Part shown: piece by piece, positions 7,751 to 15,661 of the stretch | How positions within the stretch are numbered: the stretch's first letter is position 1 | Layout: each line of letters starts with the position of its first letter | Assembly (NCBI RefSeq): GCF_900290275.1 | Contig: NZ_LT985325.1 | Span: 1-35,652, forward strand | Source of the DNA: Prevotella merdae | Lineage (GTDB): Bacteria; Bacteroidota; Bacteroidia; Bacteroidales; Bacteroidaceae | Length of the DNA: 35,652 nucleotides | Direction of reading: 5' to 3' | Position numbers and translations under genes: made by a program | Notes under the pieces: generated by a model | The model's database searches: none | Told to the model about the DNA's origin: nothing | What the model saw: only the letters and a program-made list of their open reading frames with translations

Positions 7751-9313
7751 TTACTCTATTATCCAATCTTCTATATTCCCCTTCGTGCTGTCGAAGTTTA
7801 TTCCAACCTTGGTAATAGGTTTGCCGCTTAATGCAAATCGCCGGTGATAATTCTTCAGGTTGATTTGTCGCATGGCAGCTTGCGCACTCTTGTTGAGTTT
7901 CAATTCCAAGAGATAGAGGTCGGTGTTGGTGAGCAGAACCATGTCTACTCTGCCCTTTGGAGTATGCACCTCTACGTCCACCACAAAGCCAGTGAGGAGA
8001 GTGAAGATGATATACAGCATCTGCTGGTAATGACCCTCATAGTTGGTCACATTGCAGTAGGGCAATGTTTCGAAGTAGTCTTGCAGGAGTTGCAAAGCAC
8101 CGTCCATATCTCTACGTCTTATAAGCGAGGCCATTTTGGTTATGGTCACACCGCCTTGTTGAGCTTGTGTGCCGTTGACATAATTGGGCAATAGACTATT
8201 GAATAGTCCCACTCTAATTTCCTTGTTGGGAATGTCGAGAGTATAGAGTTGTGTGTCCTTGTCGTAGTCCTTGATAGTGACGTACCCACTCTGGTAGAGT
8301 AGGGGTGTGATGGAAGTCATCTTCTCTGTAGGTGCATCGAACGCAGAAGACAGAGCTTCAGTAGGAGCGATGGTTGCTGGCAGTACATCAAACCTATTCA
8401 GCATGTTGATGAGATAAGTGGGTGTGCCAGAGCTAAACCAATAGGCACCGAAATTTTTATCAGCAAAACAGTTGAGCAAACTGTATGGATTAAAGATGTC
8501 AGGAGAAACCTTGGAGAAATGGTAGCCATCGTAATATTCCTTGAGCTTGGCTACGGTTGCCTCTCTTGTTAAATCTTGTGTCTTAGCAAGCATATCTATG
8601 TCTTCAGACATTTGTGCGAGCATTTCATCCTCAGTTATGCCGCAGATGCCAGCATACTCTTCGTCCATGGATATGTTTTTGATGTTGTTCAACTCACTGA
8701 AAATGCTCACTTGCGAGAACTTGGTGATGCCCGTGAGAAACACAAAACGCAGTAGCGACTCACACTTCTTTAGAGGGCTATAGAAGTTGCGCATGATGTT
8801 GCGCAAAATATCTAATTGTTTGTCTTCGTGAGCGACATCAAGCATAGGAGCGTCATACTCATCAATGAGAACAACAATCTGTTTGCCTGTCTTTGCATAA
8901 ATGGAATTGATAAGAGCGTTAAGTCTCACGTTCGGGTCAGACAAACCGCTGTTCACAATGCCGTATTTGTGCTCGTTCTCTTCAATGATAAAACAGAGAT
9001 ATCGCTCAAGTTGTTCTTTCTCCATGTGTTTGCCTCCGCTCATGTCGAAGTGCAGCACGGGATATTCCGTCCATTCTTTCTCAAGTTTTTCAATGGCAAG
9101 TCCCTTGAACAAATCCTTCTTTCCCTCGAAGTAGCTTTTTAGCGTAGTTACAAACAATGATTTGCCGAACCGTCTTGGACGGCTCAGAAAGCAATATACG
9201 CTGTCGCTATGTGTCATGCGATAGATGTATTCTGTCTTGTCGATATACAGTCGGTCTTCCTTGCGTATTCGCTCGAAAGTCTGTATGCCTAAAGGATATA
9301 GTTTTATTGCCAT
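7751..9313 (-). CDS. AAA-ATPase-like/PD-(D/E)XK nuclease-fold protein (DUF1703 type)
   Basis: 520 residues from ATG 9313 (MAIKLYPLGIQTFERIR). This is the family's standard N-terminus; the in-frame codons upstream are AT-rich and run through the promoter. The AAA-ATPase_like domain occupies about residues 5-200, with a Walker-A-like RPRRFGKS (45-52) and a Walker B in VVLIDEYDAPM. The C-terminal PD-(D/E)XK domain shows GRVD (Asp457) and LLELKL (Glu470, Lys472), so the nuclease triad looks intact. The family is very abundant in Prevotella and Bacteroides genomes. Its function is not established; a role in defence or mobile-element biology is often assumed. It is a single gene, divergent from the AraC gene. 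Confidence 0.9.
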   Translation of the reverse strand: MAIKLYPLGIQTFERIRKEDRLYIDKTEYIYRMTHSDSVYCFLSRPRRFGKSLFVTTLKSYFEGKKDLFKGLAIEKLEKEWTEYPVLHFDMSGGKHMEKEQLERYLCFIIEENEHKYGIVNSGLSDPNVRLNALINSIYAKTGKQIVVLIDEYDAPMLDVAHEDKQLDILRNIMRNFYSPLKKCESLLRFVFLTGITKFSQVSIFSELNNIKNISMDEEYAGICGITEDEMLAQMSEDIDMLAKTQDLTREATVAKLKEYYDGYHFSKVSPDIFNPYSLLNCFADKNFGAYWFSSGTPTYLINMLNRFDVLPATIAPTEALSSAFDAPTEKMTSITPLLYQSGYVTIKDYDKDTQLYTLDIPNKEIRVGLFNSLLPNYVNGTQAQQGGVTITKMASLIRRRDMDGALQLLQDYFETLPYCNVTNYEGHYQQMLYIIFTLLTGFVVDVEVHTPKGRVDMVLLTNTDLYLLELKLNKSAQAAMRQINLKNYHRRFALSGKPITKVGINFDSTKGNIEDWIIE

Positions 9314-9417
9314 AATATTCCCTTTTTGTTTATTGCAAAGGTAAATAAAAAAAATGACAATATAAAAATCTGTAAGCATTCTCCCTAATTTTGTATAAAT
9401 AATTTATTGAAAATCTA

Positions 9418-9425
9418 TATCTTTG
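9418..9425 (+). promoter_or_regulatory. -7 element for the AraC/HMA gene
   Basis: TATCTTTG matches TAnnTTTG and lies 33 bases before the ATG at 9459. No -33 element at the right spacing was found. Confidence 0.5.
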
Positions 9426-9458
9426 CATCGTAATAAAAACAGATAAATATATACACCG

Positions 9459-10013
9459 ATGAAGCTATTGATAAAGAATATGGTTTGTCCACGCTGTATC
9501 TCGGCTGCCAAGGACATTCTTGTGTCCGAAGGTCTGACAGTGAAATCAATAAGTTTGGGTGAGGCAGAGATTGAAGAAGACCTTATTGACGAGCAACGTA
9601 CTTCCCTTGCAGGCAAATTGCAAGGCATAGGCTTTGAGTTGCTTGACGACCCACGATCGCAGTTGGTGGAACAGATACGCATAGCCGTACAGCAATGGGT
9701 AAGAATGAATGAGGAGCGTCCTAAACTGTCCGATTATCTGTCGTGTCATCTCAACAAGGACTACAGCACATTAAGCAAACTTTTCTCTGAAGTGCGAGGC
9801 ATCACCATCGAGCGGTTCGCTATTCTGCATCGAATAGAATATGCCAAGGAACTTCTGTGCTACAGTCAGCTCGCCACAAGCGAGATTGCCTATAGGCTTG
9901 GCTATAGTTCGCCGGCACACCTTTCCTCGCAGTTCAAGCAAGTGACGGGCATGACCCCAAAGGTATTTCGAGAACTTGAAAATCACGACAGAGTGTCCTT
10001 GGATGCATTGTAA
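9459..10013 (+). CDS. AraC-family regulator with N-terminal HMA-like CxxC metal-binding domain
   Basis: 184 residues. Residues 1-65 look like a heavy-metal-associated (HMA) fold: MKLLIKNMVCPRC places Cys10 and Cys13 at the metal loop, followed by the usual KDILVSEG helix and a closing LQGIGFELLDD strand. Residues about 80-175 form an AraC double helix-turn-helix. The second helix pair reads ATSEIAYRLGYSSPAHLSSQ, followed by FKQVTGMTPKVFRE. The protein is short because no sugar-binding cupin is present; the HMA part takes the sensor position. With a metal TonB receptor 40 bases downstream and an HMA protein after it, the gene most likely encodes a metal-responsive (probably Cu) regulator of its own operon. 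The HTH assignment is firm; metal sensing is inference. Confidence 0.88.
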   Translation: MKLLIKNMVCPRCISAAKDILVSEGLTVKSISLGEAEIEEDLIDEQRTSLAGKLQGIGFELLDDPRSQLVEQIRIAVQQWVRMNEERPKLSDYLSCHLNKDYSTLSKLFSEVRGITIERFAILHRIEYAKELLCYSQLATSEIAYRLGYSSPAHLSSQFKQVTGMTPKVFRELENHDRVSLDAL

Positions 10014-10024
10014 AAAATAATAAG

Positions 10025-10039
10025 GTTTAAAGATTGTAT
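10025..10039 (+). promoter_or_regulatory. Shared 15-base motif GTTTAAAGATTGTAT, copy 2
   Basis: Identical to 813-827. It sits in the 40-base gap between the AraC/HMA gene and the TonB receptor, 14 bases before the ATG. That spot could act as an operator or an RNA leader element. Confidence 0.45.
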
Positions 10040-10053
10040 ATAATATTCAGTTT

Positions 10054-12039
10054 ATGATAAAAACATTTTTTAGTTTATTGGGATTTGCATTTCTGACGCA
10101 GCAGATGTCTGCGCAGACAGATAGCATAGCCAGTACACACGAATTGAAGAATGTGACGGTGAAAGCCACTAATGGCATTAAGTCGAAATACAGAGTGGAT
10201 AACGCCGACATAATAGGACAAGGACAACTGATACGTGCTGCTTGCTGCAACCTTGGAGAGTCGTTCACTACCAATCCTTCTGTTGACGTAAGCTATAGCG
10301 ATGCTGCTACTGGAGCTAAGCAGATAAAACTGCTTGGACTTAGTGGCACTTATGTGCAGATGCTCACAGAGAATATTCCTAATCTGCGTGGAGCTTCCTT
10401 GCCTTATAGCTTAGGCTATGTGCCTGGTCCTTGGATGCAGTCGATACAGGTGAGCAAGGGTGCTTCGAGCGTTAAGAACGGATATGAGAGCACTACGGGT
10501 CAGATAAATATTGAGTTTCTCAAGCCACAAGGCACAGATGGCGTGCGTGCGAATGTTTATCAGGATAGCGAACTGAAGACAGAGGTAAACCTCGATGGAA
10601 GCATTCATCTCAACGACCGTCTTTCTACCGCAACTCTTCTTCACTTCGAGAACCGTCAGATGGATCATGATGGCAATGGCGACGGATTCATGGATATGCC
10701 AAAGTTGCGACAGTATAACTTAATGCATAGATGGGCGTATGTGTCGCCACGATGGATTAGTCAGTTGATGTTGCGTGGCTTGCACGACGAGCGTGAAGGC
10801 GGACAAAGCCGTAAGCATATGGCAGCCTCTTCGTCGGAACCTCTCTACTCAACATCGGTAAAGACCAACCGCTATGAGATGCAATGGAAAAACGGTTTTA
10901 CCCTTAATGCCGACCACAATACGTCAATAGCCTTGATGCTGCATGGCTCATGGCATGATGCCGACAATATGTTTGGAAAGACACAATATGATGTCACTCA
11001 GAAGAATGGTTACGCCCAACTGATGTTTGAGACTGATATTACGGAGAAGCATAATATTAGTGTGGGAGCGTCGCTCAACCACGACTATTATGACGAACGC
11101 TTCAACCCATTAGGAACATTGCCTAAAGCAGAAAGCAAGGTGACAAAGGAAACCACTCCTGGCCTGTATGCCCAATATACATACAAGTTGGGCGAGACGC
11201 TTACTGTTATGCCAGGCGTGCGTTGGGATCATTCAAGTATTTACGGTAGTTTCTTCACTCCACGTCTGCACATCAAGTACTCTCCATCCAATATTGTTAC
11301 GCTACGCACTTCGGTAGGCAAGGGCTACCGTTCGCCACATGCCTTGGCAGAGAACGTCACGCTATTGGCAAGTGGCAGAGAGATTATCATCGATTCCGAC
11401 CTTAAGCAGGAGGAAGCTTGGAATATGGGAGCTTCTTTGGGCTTCAACATTCCTCTATTTGGCAAGAATCTTGAGCTGAATGCGGAGTATTACTACACCG
11501 ACTTCAAGCATCAGATGATAATGAACTTCGATGGAGCTAAGGGCAATCATACACTCTCGTTTGAGAATCTCGACGGCAAGAGCTATAGCCACACATTCCA
11601 GGTGGATGCAACATACTCATTGTTTAATGGAATGTCTGCCACTGCAGCCTTCCGTCTTAACGATGTTAAATGTACCTATGATGGTGTGCTACGCCCGAAG
11701 CCTCTCACATCACGCTATAAAGGATTGCTCACTCTCTCGTATAAGACACCACTCGAGCTTTGGCAATTCGACGTAACTGGTCAGCTTAATGGTGGTGGCG
11801 AGCTTTACGACCAAAGTAGCTATCCAGCCTACTTACAGTTGCAGGCGCAAGTGACACGAGAGTTCCACAACTTCAGCCTATACTTAGGTGGCGAGAACCT
11901 TACCAACTATAAGATAGACAATCCTATTCTCCACTCCCATCATCCATGGAGTGCGGCATTTGATGCTACTCAGGTGTGGGGACCTGTCACAGGAGCAATG
12001 GCTTATGTAGGTATTAGATTTAAATTAGAGAAGTTATAA
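10054..12039 (+). CDS. TonB-dependent outer-membrane receptor, probable copper/heavy-metal type
   Basis: 661 residues. The signal peptide (MIKTFFSLLGFAFLTQQMSA) is followed directly by the plug: LKNVTVKATNG as TonB-box region, NLGESFTTNPSVDVSYSDAA, IKLLGLSGTYVQMLTENIP, and IQVSKGASSVKNGYESTTGQ. The barrel ends with MAYVGIRFKLEKL. No carboxypeptidase-like domain is present. The plug signature is that of the Bacteroidetes receptors that travel with HMA proteins and Cu genes. Here it is flanked by an HMA-AraC regulator and a secreted HMA protein. It is not a duplicate of the receptor at 1330-3489; the plugs differ clearly. The barrel's last codons merge into a 9-base tandem array. Confidence 0.9.
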   Translation: MIKTFFSLLGFAFLTQQMSAQTDSIASTHELKNVTVKATNGIKSKYRVDNADIIGQGQLIRAACCNLGESFTTNPSVDVSYSDAATGAKQIKLLGLSGTYVQMLTENIPNLRGASLPYSLGYVPGPWMQSIQVSKGASSVKNGYESTTGQINIEFLKPQGTDGVRANVYQDSELKTEVNLDGSIHLNDRLSTATLLHFENRQMDHDGNGDGFMDMPKLRQYNLMHRWAYVSPRWISQLMLRGLHDEREGGQSRKHMAASSSEPLYSTSVKTNRYEMQWKNGFTLNADHNTSIALMLHGSWHDADNMFGKTQYDVTQKNGYAQLMFETDITEKHNISVGASLNHDYYDERFNPLGTLPKAESKVTKETTPGLYAQYTYKLGETLTVMPGVRWDHSSIYGSFFTPRLHIKYSPSNIVTLRTSVGKGYRSPHALAENVTLLASGREIIIDSDLKQEEAWNMGASLGFNIPLFGKNLELNAEYYYTDFKHQMIMNFDGAKGNHTLSFENLDGKSYSHTFQVDATYSLFNGMSATAAFRLNDVKCTYDGVLRPKPLTSRYKGLLTLSYKTPLELWQFDVTGQLNGGGELYDQSSYPAYLQLQAQVTREFHNFSLYLGGENLTNYKIDNPILHSHHPWSAAFDATQVWGPVTGAMAYVGIRFKLEKL

Positions 12040-12046
12040 TTTTGAG

Positions 12047-12082
12047 AAGTTAGAGAAGTTAAAGAAGTTATAGAATTTATAG
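12047..12082 (+). repeat. Nonamer tandem array after the TonB stop codon
   Basis: Four perfect-phase units AAGTTAGAG, AAGTTAAAG, AAGTTATAG and AATTTATAG. The gene's own last codons (TTAGAGAAGTTATAA) resemble the unit. Confidence 0.85.
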
Positions 12083-12146
12083 CCATTACTCTTTTTTTGC
12101 TGAATATTCAGCTGTAAGGCATATGACTTTAAATTCTATAACTTCT
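12063..12146. repeat. 17-bp perfect inverted repeat around a 50-base loop
   Basis: AGAAGTTATAGAATTTA (12063-12079) is complementary to TAAATTCTATAACTTCT (12130-12146). It spans the gap between the TonB receptor and the HMA gene and could attenuate or protect the message. Confidence 0.85.
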
Positions 12147-12192
12147 GAACTTGCGAAAATTCAGTAACAAACATTATAAAACAAGGATTATT

Positions 12193-12474
12193 ATGAAAAA
12201 GAATCTTTTAGTAGCATTTATGCTTGTAGTAGCTGGCAACACATTTGCCAAGACAGCAGCCGACACATTGGTAGTAACAACTCAGCCGCAGATGCACTGC
12301 CAGAACTGTGAGAAGAAAATCAAGAGCAACATTCGCTTCGTAAAGGGTACAAAGAAAATAGATACCTCTGTAGAAGACCAAAAGGTTACTATTGTCTACG
12401 ACTGCAAGAAAGCCAAATACGACGACTATGTTGAGGCTTTCAAGAAAATTGGGTATGAGATAAAGAAAAAGTAA
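12193..12474 (+). CDS. Secreted heavy-metal-associated (HMA) domain protein
   Basis: 93 residues from ATG 12193; the start at 12151 would add a tail ahead of the signal peptide, so it was rejected. The signal peptide MKKNLLVAFMLVVAGNTFAK is followed by a single HMA fold. Its MHCQNCEKK motif (Cys36, Cys39) is the metal site, and YVEAFKKIGYEIKK is the closing helix-strand. It is a likely periplasmic Cu(I)-type metallochaperone working with the TonB receptor upstream, and both are probably controlled by the HMA-AraC regulator. The CxxC motif is clear; the metal is inferred. Confidence 0.9.
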   Translation: MKKNLLVAFMLVVAGNTFAKTAADTLVVTTQPQMHCQNCEKKIKSNIRFVKGTKKIDTSVEDQKVTIVYDCKKAKYDDYVEAFKKIGYEIKKK

Positions 12475-12481
12475 ATATCCA

Positions 12482-12628
12482 GTTGAGAGTTGAGAATTGA
12501 GAGTTGAGAGTTTATTCAAGTTGAGAATTGAGAGTTGAAAGTTGAGAGTTATGATTACCATGCTAAACATTTAATGTTAAAGCATATCATAACTTTCAAT
12601 TCTCAACTCTCAATTCTCAATTCTCAAC
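12482..12628. repeat. Heptamer arrays forming a large imperfect hairpin between convergent genes
   Basis: The left arm (12482-12554) is built of 7-base units GTTGAGA, ATTGAGA and GTTGAAA. The right arm (12587-12628) is built of the complements TCTCAAC, TCTCAAT and TTTCAAT. The arms can pair over about 40 bp, capped by GTTATGA/TCATAAC. The structure lies between the HMA stop and the stop of the convergent VOC gene and would terminate or shield both transcripts. Confidence 0.85.
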
Positions 12629-12631
12629 TAA

Positions 12632-13018
12632 TCAGAGTCTCTCGCAGAACTCTATCTTTTCCTTGTTAGGTCCCTCAATAGTGAAGAACTTTACACCATT
12701 CTCCCAAAATGGCAAACCATTTACTTGTGTGTCAAGCATTTTTAGTCCGGCACGCTGCACTACTTTAAAAAGCTCGTCGATATTCTTCACGTCGATGGCA
12801 ATGTGGTCGATGGCTCCGTATGCCATAGCAGCCTGACGGTTCTGATAAGTCTCTATCACGAGATTGTGGAGTTGAAGAAATGCAACCTCCTCTGTGCCGT
12901 TGATGGAGCGCAAGGCTGTTGTAAAGCCGAGAGTGAGATAGAAGTTGATAGTTTCCTCAATATTGTTTGTGGGGATACCAATGTGCTGAACACCTGTTGT
13001 GAAATCTTTGATATTCAT
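12632..13018 (-). CDS. VOC-superfamily (glyoxalase/dioxygenase-fold) protein
   Basis: 128 residues. Two beta-alpha-beta-beta-beta modules are present: VQHIGIPTNNIEETINFYLT (residues about 10-29) and IDHIAIDVKNIDELFKVVQR (residues about 70-89). Candidate metal ligands are the two module-initial His, Glu of VIETYQ and Glu near the C-terminus (KIEFCERL). The substrate cannot be deduced; lactoylglutathione lyase-like or methylmalonyl-CoA-epimerase-like enzymes share the fold. It lies 41 bases downstream of the outer-membrane barrel gene on the same strand, so it is probably co-transcribed and under the same operator triplet. Its 15-base leader is shared with the dehydrogenase gene at 15662-16714. 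Confidence 0.85.
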   Translation of the reverse strand: MNIKDFTTGVQHIGIPTNNIEETINFYLTLGFTTALRSINGTEEVAFLQLHNLVIETYQNRQAAMAYGAIDHIAIDVKNIDELFKVVQRAGLKMLDTQVNGLPFWENGVKFFTIEGPNKEKIEFCERL

Positions 13019-13059
13019 AATGTTTTATGGATTTTATATAGTTATTTTCAAAGTATGTT

Positions 13060-13791
13060 CTATAGGTTGACAATTTGTGCTCCTATTTGGAAGTAAGCCT
13101 TCTGCGACTGCGGGTTCCACAATCCCATGGCATGCACGGGCAGGGTGTAGGAGCCTATCTTCAGGTCGTGGCTCACTTTCAGTTGAGTATGCACGATGCC
13201 AGATGTGTTGCCGTAGAAGTTTTGTTTCTCGCCAGCCTTGTTCAAGGCAAAAGCTCCTCCCACTCCAGCATCAACTTGCCAACCATCTTTCTTGTATATA
13301 GGATATTCGGCATAAACGAAGGTGGTGTATTTCTGCTCTTTGTTGTCGGCCGAGCGGTCGCGTCCGAACATTATTGTCGACCAACTGAGCAGCAATGGAA
13401 ACCGAGGCTGTTGGAAACGGTAATTCAGCGTGCAGTTGAGGAATCGTCCCGTCTCATGTGCCGAATAATTGAAATACTGCCTATTGTTATACGTTGCTCC
13501 TGGCGAGAAGTTGTAGGTGTCCATAGCCGAAAACTCCAGTCCGCCCGTACGCAGCGTGATGTAATGGTTGAACTCCTTATATGAGCCTTGAGTATTTGTG
13601 CCTCCCCACAGACCAATGGTCATGTGTCCATTGGCAAACGTATAGCCAAGGTCGGTAAGTATAAGGCAACCGTCAGCCACTTCCATGCCTCGCCACAGAT
13701 GATTGTTCTGCAAGTCGGCAGTAAGGTGGATTTGTGCTGAAGCCGTCAGGCATATTGCCGAGGCAATGAGTGATGTGGTGATTCTTTTCAT
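13060..13791 (-). CDS. Outer-membrane beta-barrel protein (putative porin)
   Basis: 243 residues from ATG 13791. The signal peptide (MKRITTSLIASAICLTASAQ) is followed by alternating amphipathic strands rich in Tyr, Trp and Gly (HLWRGMEVADGCLILTDLGY, MTIGLWGGTNTQGSY, and so on), ending in a strand AYFQIGAQIVNL. This is a barrel pattern with no enzyme motif. I do not recognise a named family. The operator triplet and promoter upstream match those of the GPH symporter operon, so it is likely the outer-membrane channel of that carbohydrate system. The VOC gene follows on the same transcript. Confidence 0.78.
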   Translation of the reverse strand: MKRITTSLIASAICLTASAQIHLTADLQNNHLWRGMEVADGCLILTDLGYTFANGHMTIGLWGGTNTQGSYKEFNHYITLRTGGLEFSAMDTYNFSPGATYNNRQYFNYSAHETGRFLNCTLNYRFQQPRFPLLLSWSTIMFGRDRSADNKEQKYTTFVYAEYPIYKKDGWQVDAGVGGAFALNKAGEKQNFYGNTSGIVHTQLKVSHDLKIGSYTLPVHAMGLWNPQSQKAYFQIGAQIVNL

Positions 13792-13831
13792 TTGCAAGGT
13801 TTAGGTTTTTATTATTAATTCTTTACGCTTG

Positions 13832-13862
13832 CAAATTTACGTCATCCCAAATAGGTGACAAA
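13832..13862 (-). promoter_or_regulatory. Promoter of the barrel-VOC operon
   Basis: Reading the minus strand: TTTG (13862-13859), exactly 19 bases, then TAAATTTG (13839-13832). This is a textbook Bacteroidales promoter about 40 bases before the ATG. Confidence 0.82.
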
Positions 13863-13884
13863 CAAAAAAACGTCCTTGTTTCTT

Positions 13885-13927
13885 GGGAACGTTACCGCAA
13901 TCGTTCCCAATTTGCGCAAACGTTCCC
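13885..13927 (-). promoter_or_regulatory. Operator triplet 1 (GCAANCGTTCCC family)
   Basis: Three 12-base sites: 13885-13896 (GGGAACGTTACC, inverted), 13897-13908 (GCAATCGTTCCC) and 13916-13927 (GCAAACGTTCCC). Starts are 12 and 19 bases apart. Each site is an imperfect palindrome around C|G, as in LacI-family operators. The triplet lies 45 bases upstream of the -7 box, on the activator side of the promoter. Confidence 0.75.
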
Positions 13928-14022
13928 AATGATTTTTATATCAATCGACACAATCTTTCATATCAAATGATATAGGTGTAAATAATGATTTATCCGATAT
14001 TTCAAGTTATGTATAAATATAC

Positions 14023-14132
14023 TATGCTTGCTGTCAAATGTATCTATGCTTGCTGTCAAATGTATCTATGCTTGCTATCAAATGTATATTTGCTTGCTAT
14101 CAAATGTGTATTTGCTTGCTGTCAAATACACA
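14023..14132. repeat. 22-bp minisatellite, five copies
   Basis: Five head-to-tail units with consensus TTGCTTGCT[GA]TCAAATGTAT plus two bases, period exactly 22. They begin at 14023, 14045, 14067, 14089 and 14111. Copies 1 and 2 are identical; later ones diverge. A short open frame through it is a by-product of the repeat. The rest of 13792-14186 contains the promoter, the operators and AT-rich spacer. Confidence 0.92.
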
Positions 14133-14186
14133 AATTGCTGTGTAGATGTAGCTGTAGTATCACTCAAAATATAGGATAAGCCCAAA

Positions 14187-15389
14187 TCATTTTCTGATCT
14201 TGTGTCCAGCCAGTCCATAATAGAATATGAACAGGAAGCAAGGCACAGCGAGCCAATAGGCATTCTGTGCACCAAACGAGTCTTTAAGTGTGCCAAACAA
14301 TGTCGGCACCACAGCTCCTCCGGCAATGGCCATAGTAAGCAAGGCGCTGCCTGATTTGGTAAAGCGTCCGAGGTCGGCCATTGCCAACGGCCACAGCGAG
14401 GGCCAAAGCAACGAGCATCCAAGAGCCATAAGGAAAATAGACCAAATAGATATCTGAGCAGGCAAGAGCACAATGAGTAGCGAACCTACTACACCTAACG
14501 AAGCACATATGCGCATGGCGCCATCCTGCGACAAGTATTTAGGAATAAGCACAATGCCGCAAATATATCCTACTACCATACCTATACTTGGTATCCATGC
14601 ATAACGGTCGGGCGAGGGCAGACCTACTGCCGTGGCATAGTCAATGGCTGTACTTAGTGCAAGTGTCTCTACACCTACATAAACAAACAAGGCCAAAACA
14701 CCAAGCAACAAATGTGGAAATTGCCATATAGATGTCTTGCTTGCCGCATAAGGACAATCATCGGCTGAGCTTTCGTCCTCACCAGTAGCTTTTACCTCAG
14801 GCAGCGGAGCAATAAGCGAAATGATGCTCAGCAATACAAACACACCTATAATAATATAGAATGGCAAGTAGAGATCGGCTATCTGCACATTGGTGCTGTC
14901 GGGAACTACGGCTGCAAAGAACAGCGGAGCTACAGGCCAGGCAAGCTTGTTGCAGATGCCCATCATACTAATGCGGCGTGCTGCGCTGTCGATAGGTCCA
15001 AGTATTGTAATGTATGGATTTACCGATGCCTGCAGATAGGCGTTGGCTGTACCGCTAACGAACGAAGCTACAAGAAATTGTACAAAACTCTCGTTCTTGG
15101 CCGACTGCAGGAACACTACAAAAGCCAAGGCAAAGATGACAAACGAAATGGCCATAGTACGCTTGTAGCCAATAGCTGCAATGGTGCGCGAGGCTGGATA
15201 GCCGAAGAGAATAAACGGAATGAATGTGGCTGCCAACAGCAGGTAGGCCACTCCCGAAGACAAATTAAGCGACTCTTTCAATACGGGTATAAGAAAAGAG
15301 TTGATGCCTAACGCAAAACCTAATGTAAAGAACATCAGACCTACAAACGCCAATGGTATGGCGAAGTTCTTGTTTGATTCTTGTGCCAT
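14187..15389 (-). CDS. MFS sugar porter, FucP/GluP-like
   Basis: 400 residues from ATG 15389 (MAQESNKNFAIPLAFVGLMF); the upstream in-frame codons lie across the -7 box, so they were rejected. Twelve hydrophobic segments are visible. Family marks are GINSFLIPVLKESL after helix 1, YPASRTIAAIGYKRT between helices 2 and 3, and ASVNPYITILGPIDSAARRI in the central loop. The last is the fucose/glucose-galactose proton symporter pattern. It probably imports a monosaccharide across the inner membrane. It lies between two co-regulated sugar operons but lacks their operator triplet, so its control may differ. Confidence 0.88.
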   Translation of the reverse strand: MAQESNKNFAIPLAFVGLMFFTLGFALGINSFLIPVLKESLNLSSGVAYLLLAATFIPFILFGYPASRTIAAIGYKRTMAISFVIFALAFVVFLQSAKNESFVQFLVASFVSGTANAYLQASVNPYITILGPIDSAARRISMMGICNKLAWPVAPLFFAAVVPDSTNVQIADLYLPFYIIIGVFVLLSIISLIAPLPEVKATGEDESSADDCPYAASKTSIWQFPHLLLGVLALFVYVGVETLALSTAIDYATAVGLPSPDRYAWIPSIGMVVGYICGIVLIPKYLSQDGAMRICASLGVVGSLLIVLLPAQISIWSIFLMALGCSLLWPSLWPLAMADLGRFTKSGSALLTMAIAGGAVVPTLFGTLKDSFGAQNAYWLAVPCFLFIFYYGLAGHKIRK

Positions 15390-15434
15390 AGATCTATTAA
15401 AATTAGTTGAATATCTGGTTCTAAAAATATGTTG

Positions 15435-15442
15435 CAAAGTTA
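15435..15442 (-). promoter_or_regulatory. -7 element for the FucP-like gene
   Basis: TAACTTTG on the minus strand, matching TAnnTTTG, 45 bases ahead of the ATG. No -33 element was found. Confidence 0.55.
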
Positions 15443-15512
15443 CACATTTTTTATTATAATGATTATGTAGTTTATAAATTGATTGTTTTTTATACTTTAT
15501 GTCAAGCAAAAA

Positions 15513-15550
15513 CCCGACAAGAGTGACGCATTTGTTCACTTCTTGTCGGG
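15513..15550 (-). terminator. Terminator of the GPH-dehydrogenase operon
   Basis: CCCGACAAGA (15513-15522) pairs with TCTTGTCGGG (15541-15550), extended by GTGA/TCAC. On the minus strand it is followed by a run of T before GCTTGAC. Confidence 0.85.
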
Positions 15551-15661
15551 CTTATCGCTTTTTGCAACTACTTTTTTCTACTAATCAGCTATCCTGAAAA
15601 CTAATCTACGCTTAGACCTATTAGCTATTATGTTTCCTGTCTTATTCCCAAGAGCGTGTGA

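Noticed and set aside
7751..9313. Reading the DUF1703 protein as a transposase or restriction enzyme
   Set aside because: The domain order ATPase-like plus PD-(D/E)XK is the common free-standing family; no inverted repeats or methylase are nearby.
14023..14132. CRISPR array
   Set aside because: The 22-base units are directly contiguous with no unique spacers, and no cas genes are present.
13985..14179. Short ORF of 64 codons
   Set aside because: It is generated by the 22-base repeat and has no promoter or motif.
15525..15540. Extra GCAANCGTTCCC-like site near the FucP-like gene
   Set aside because: The match is poor and lies within a terminator hairpin of another operon.
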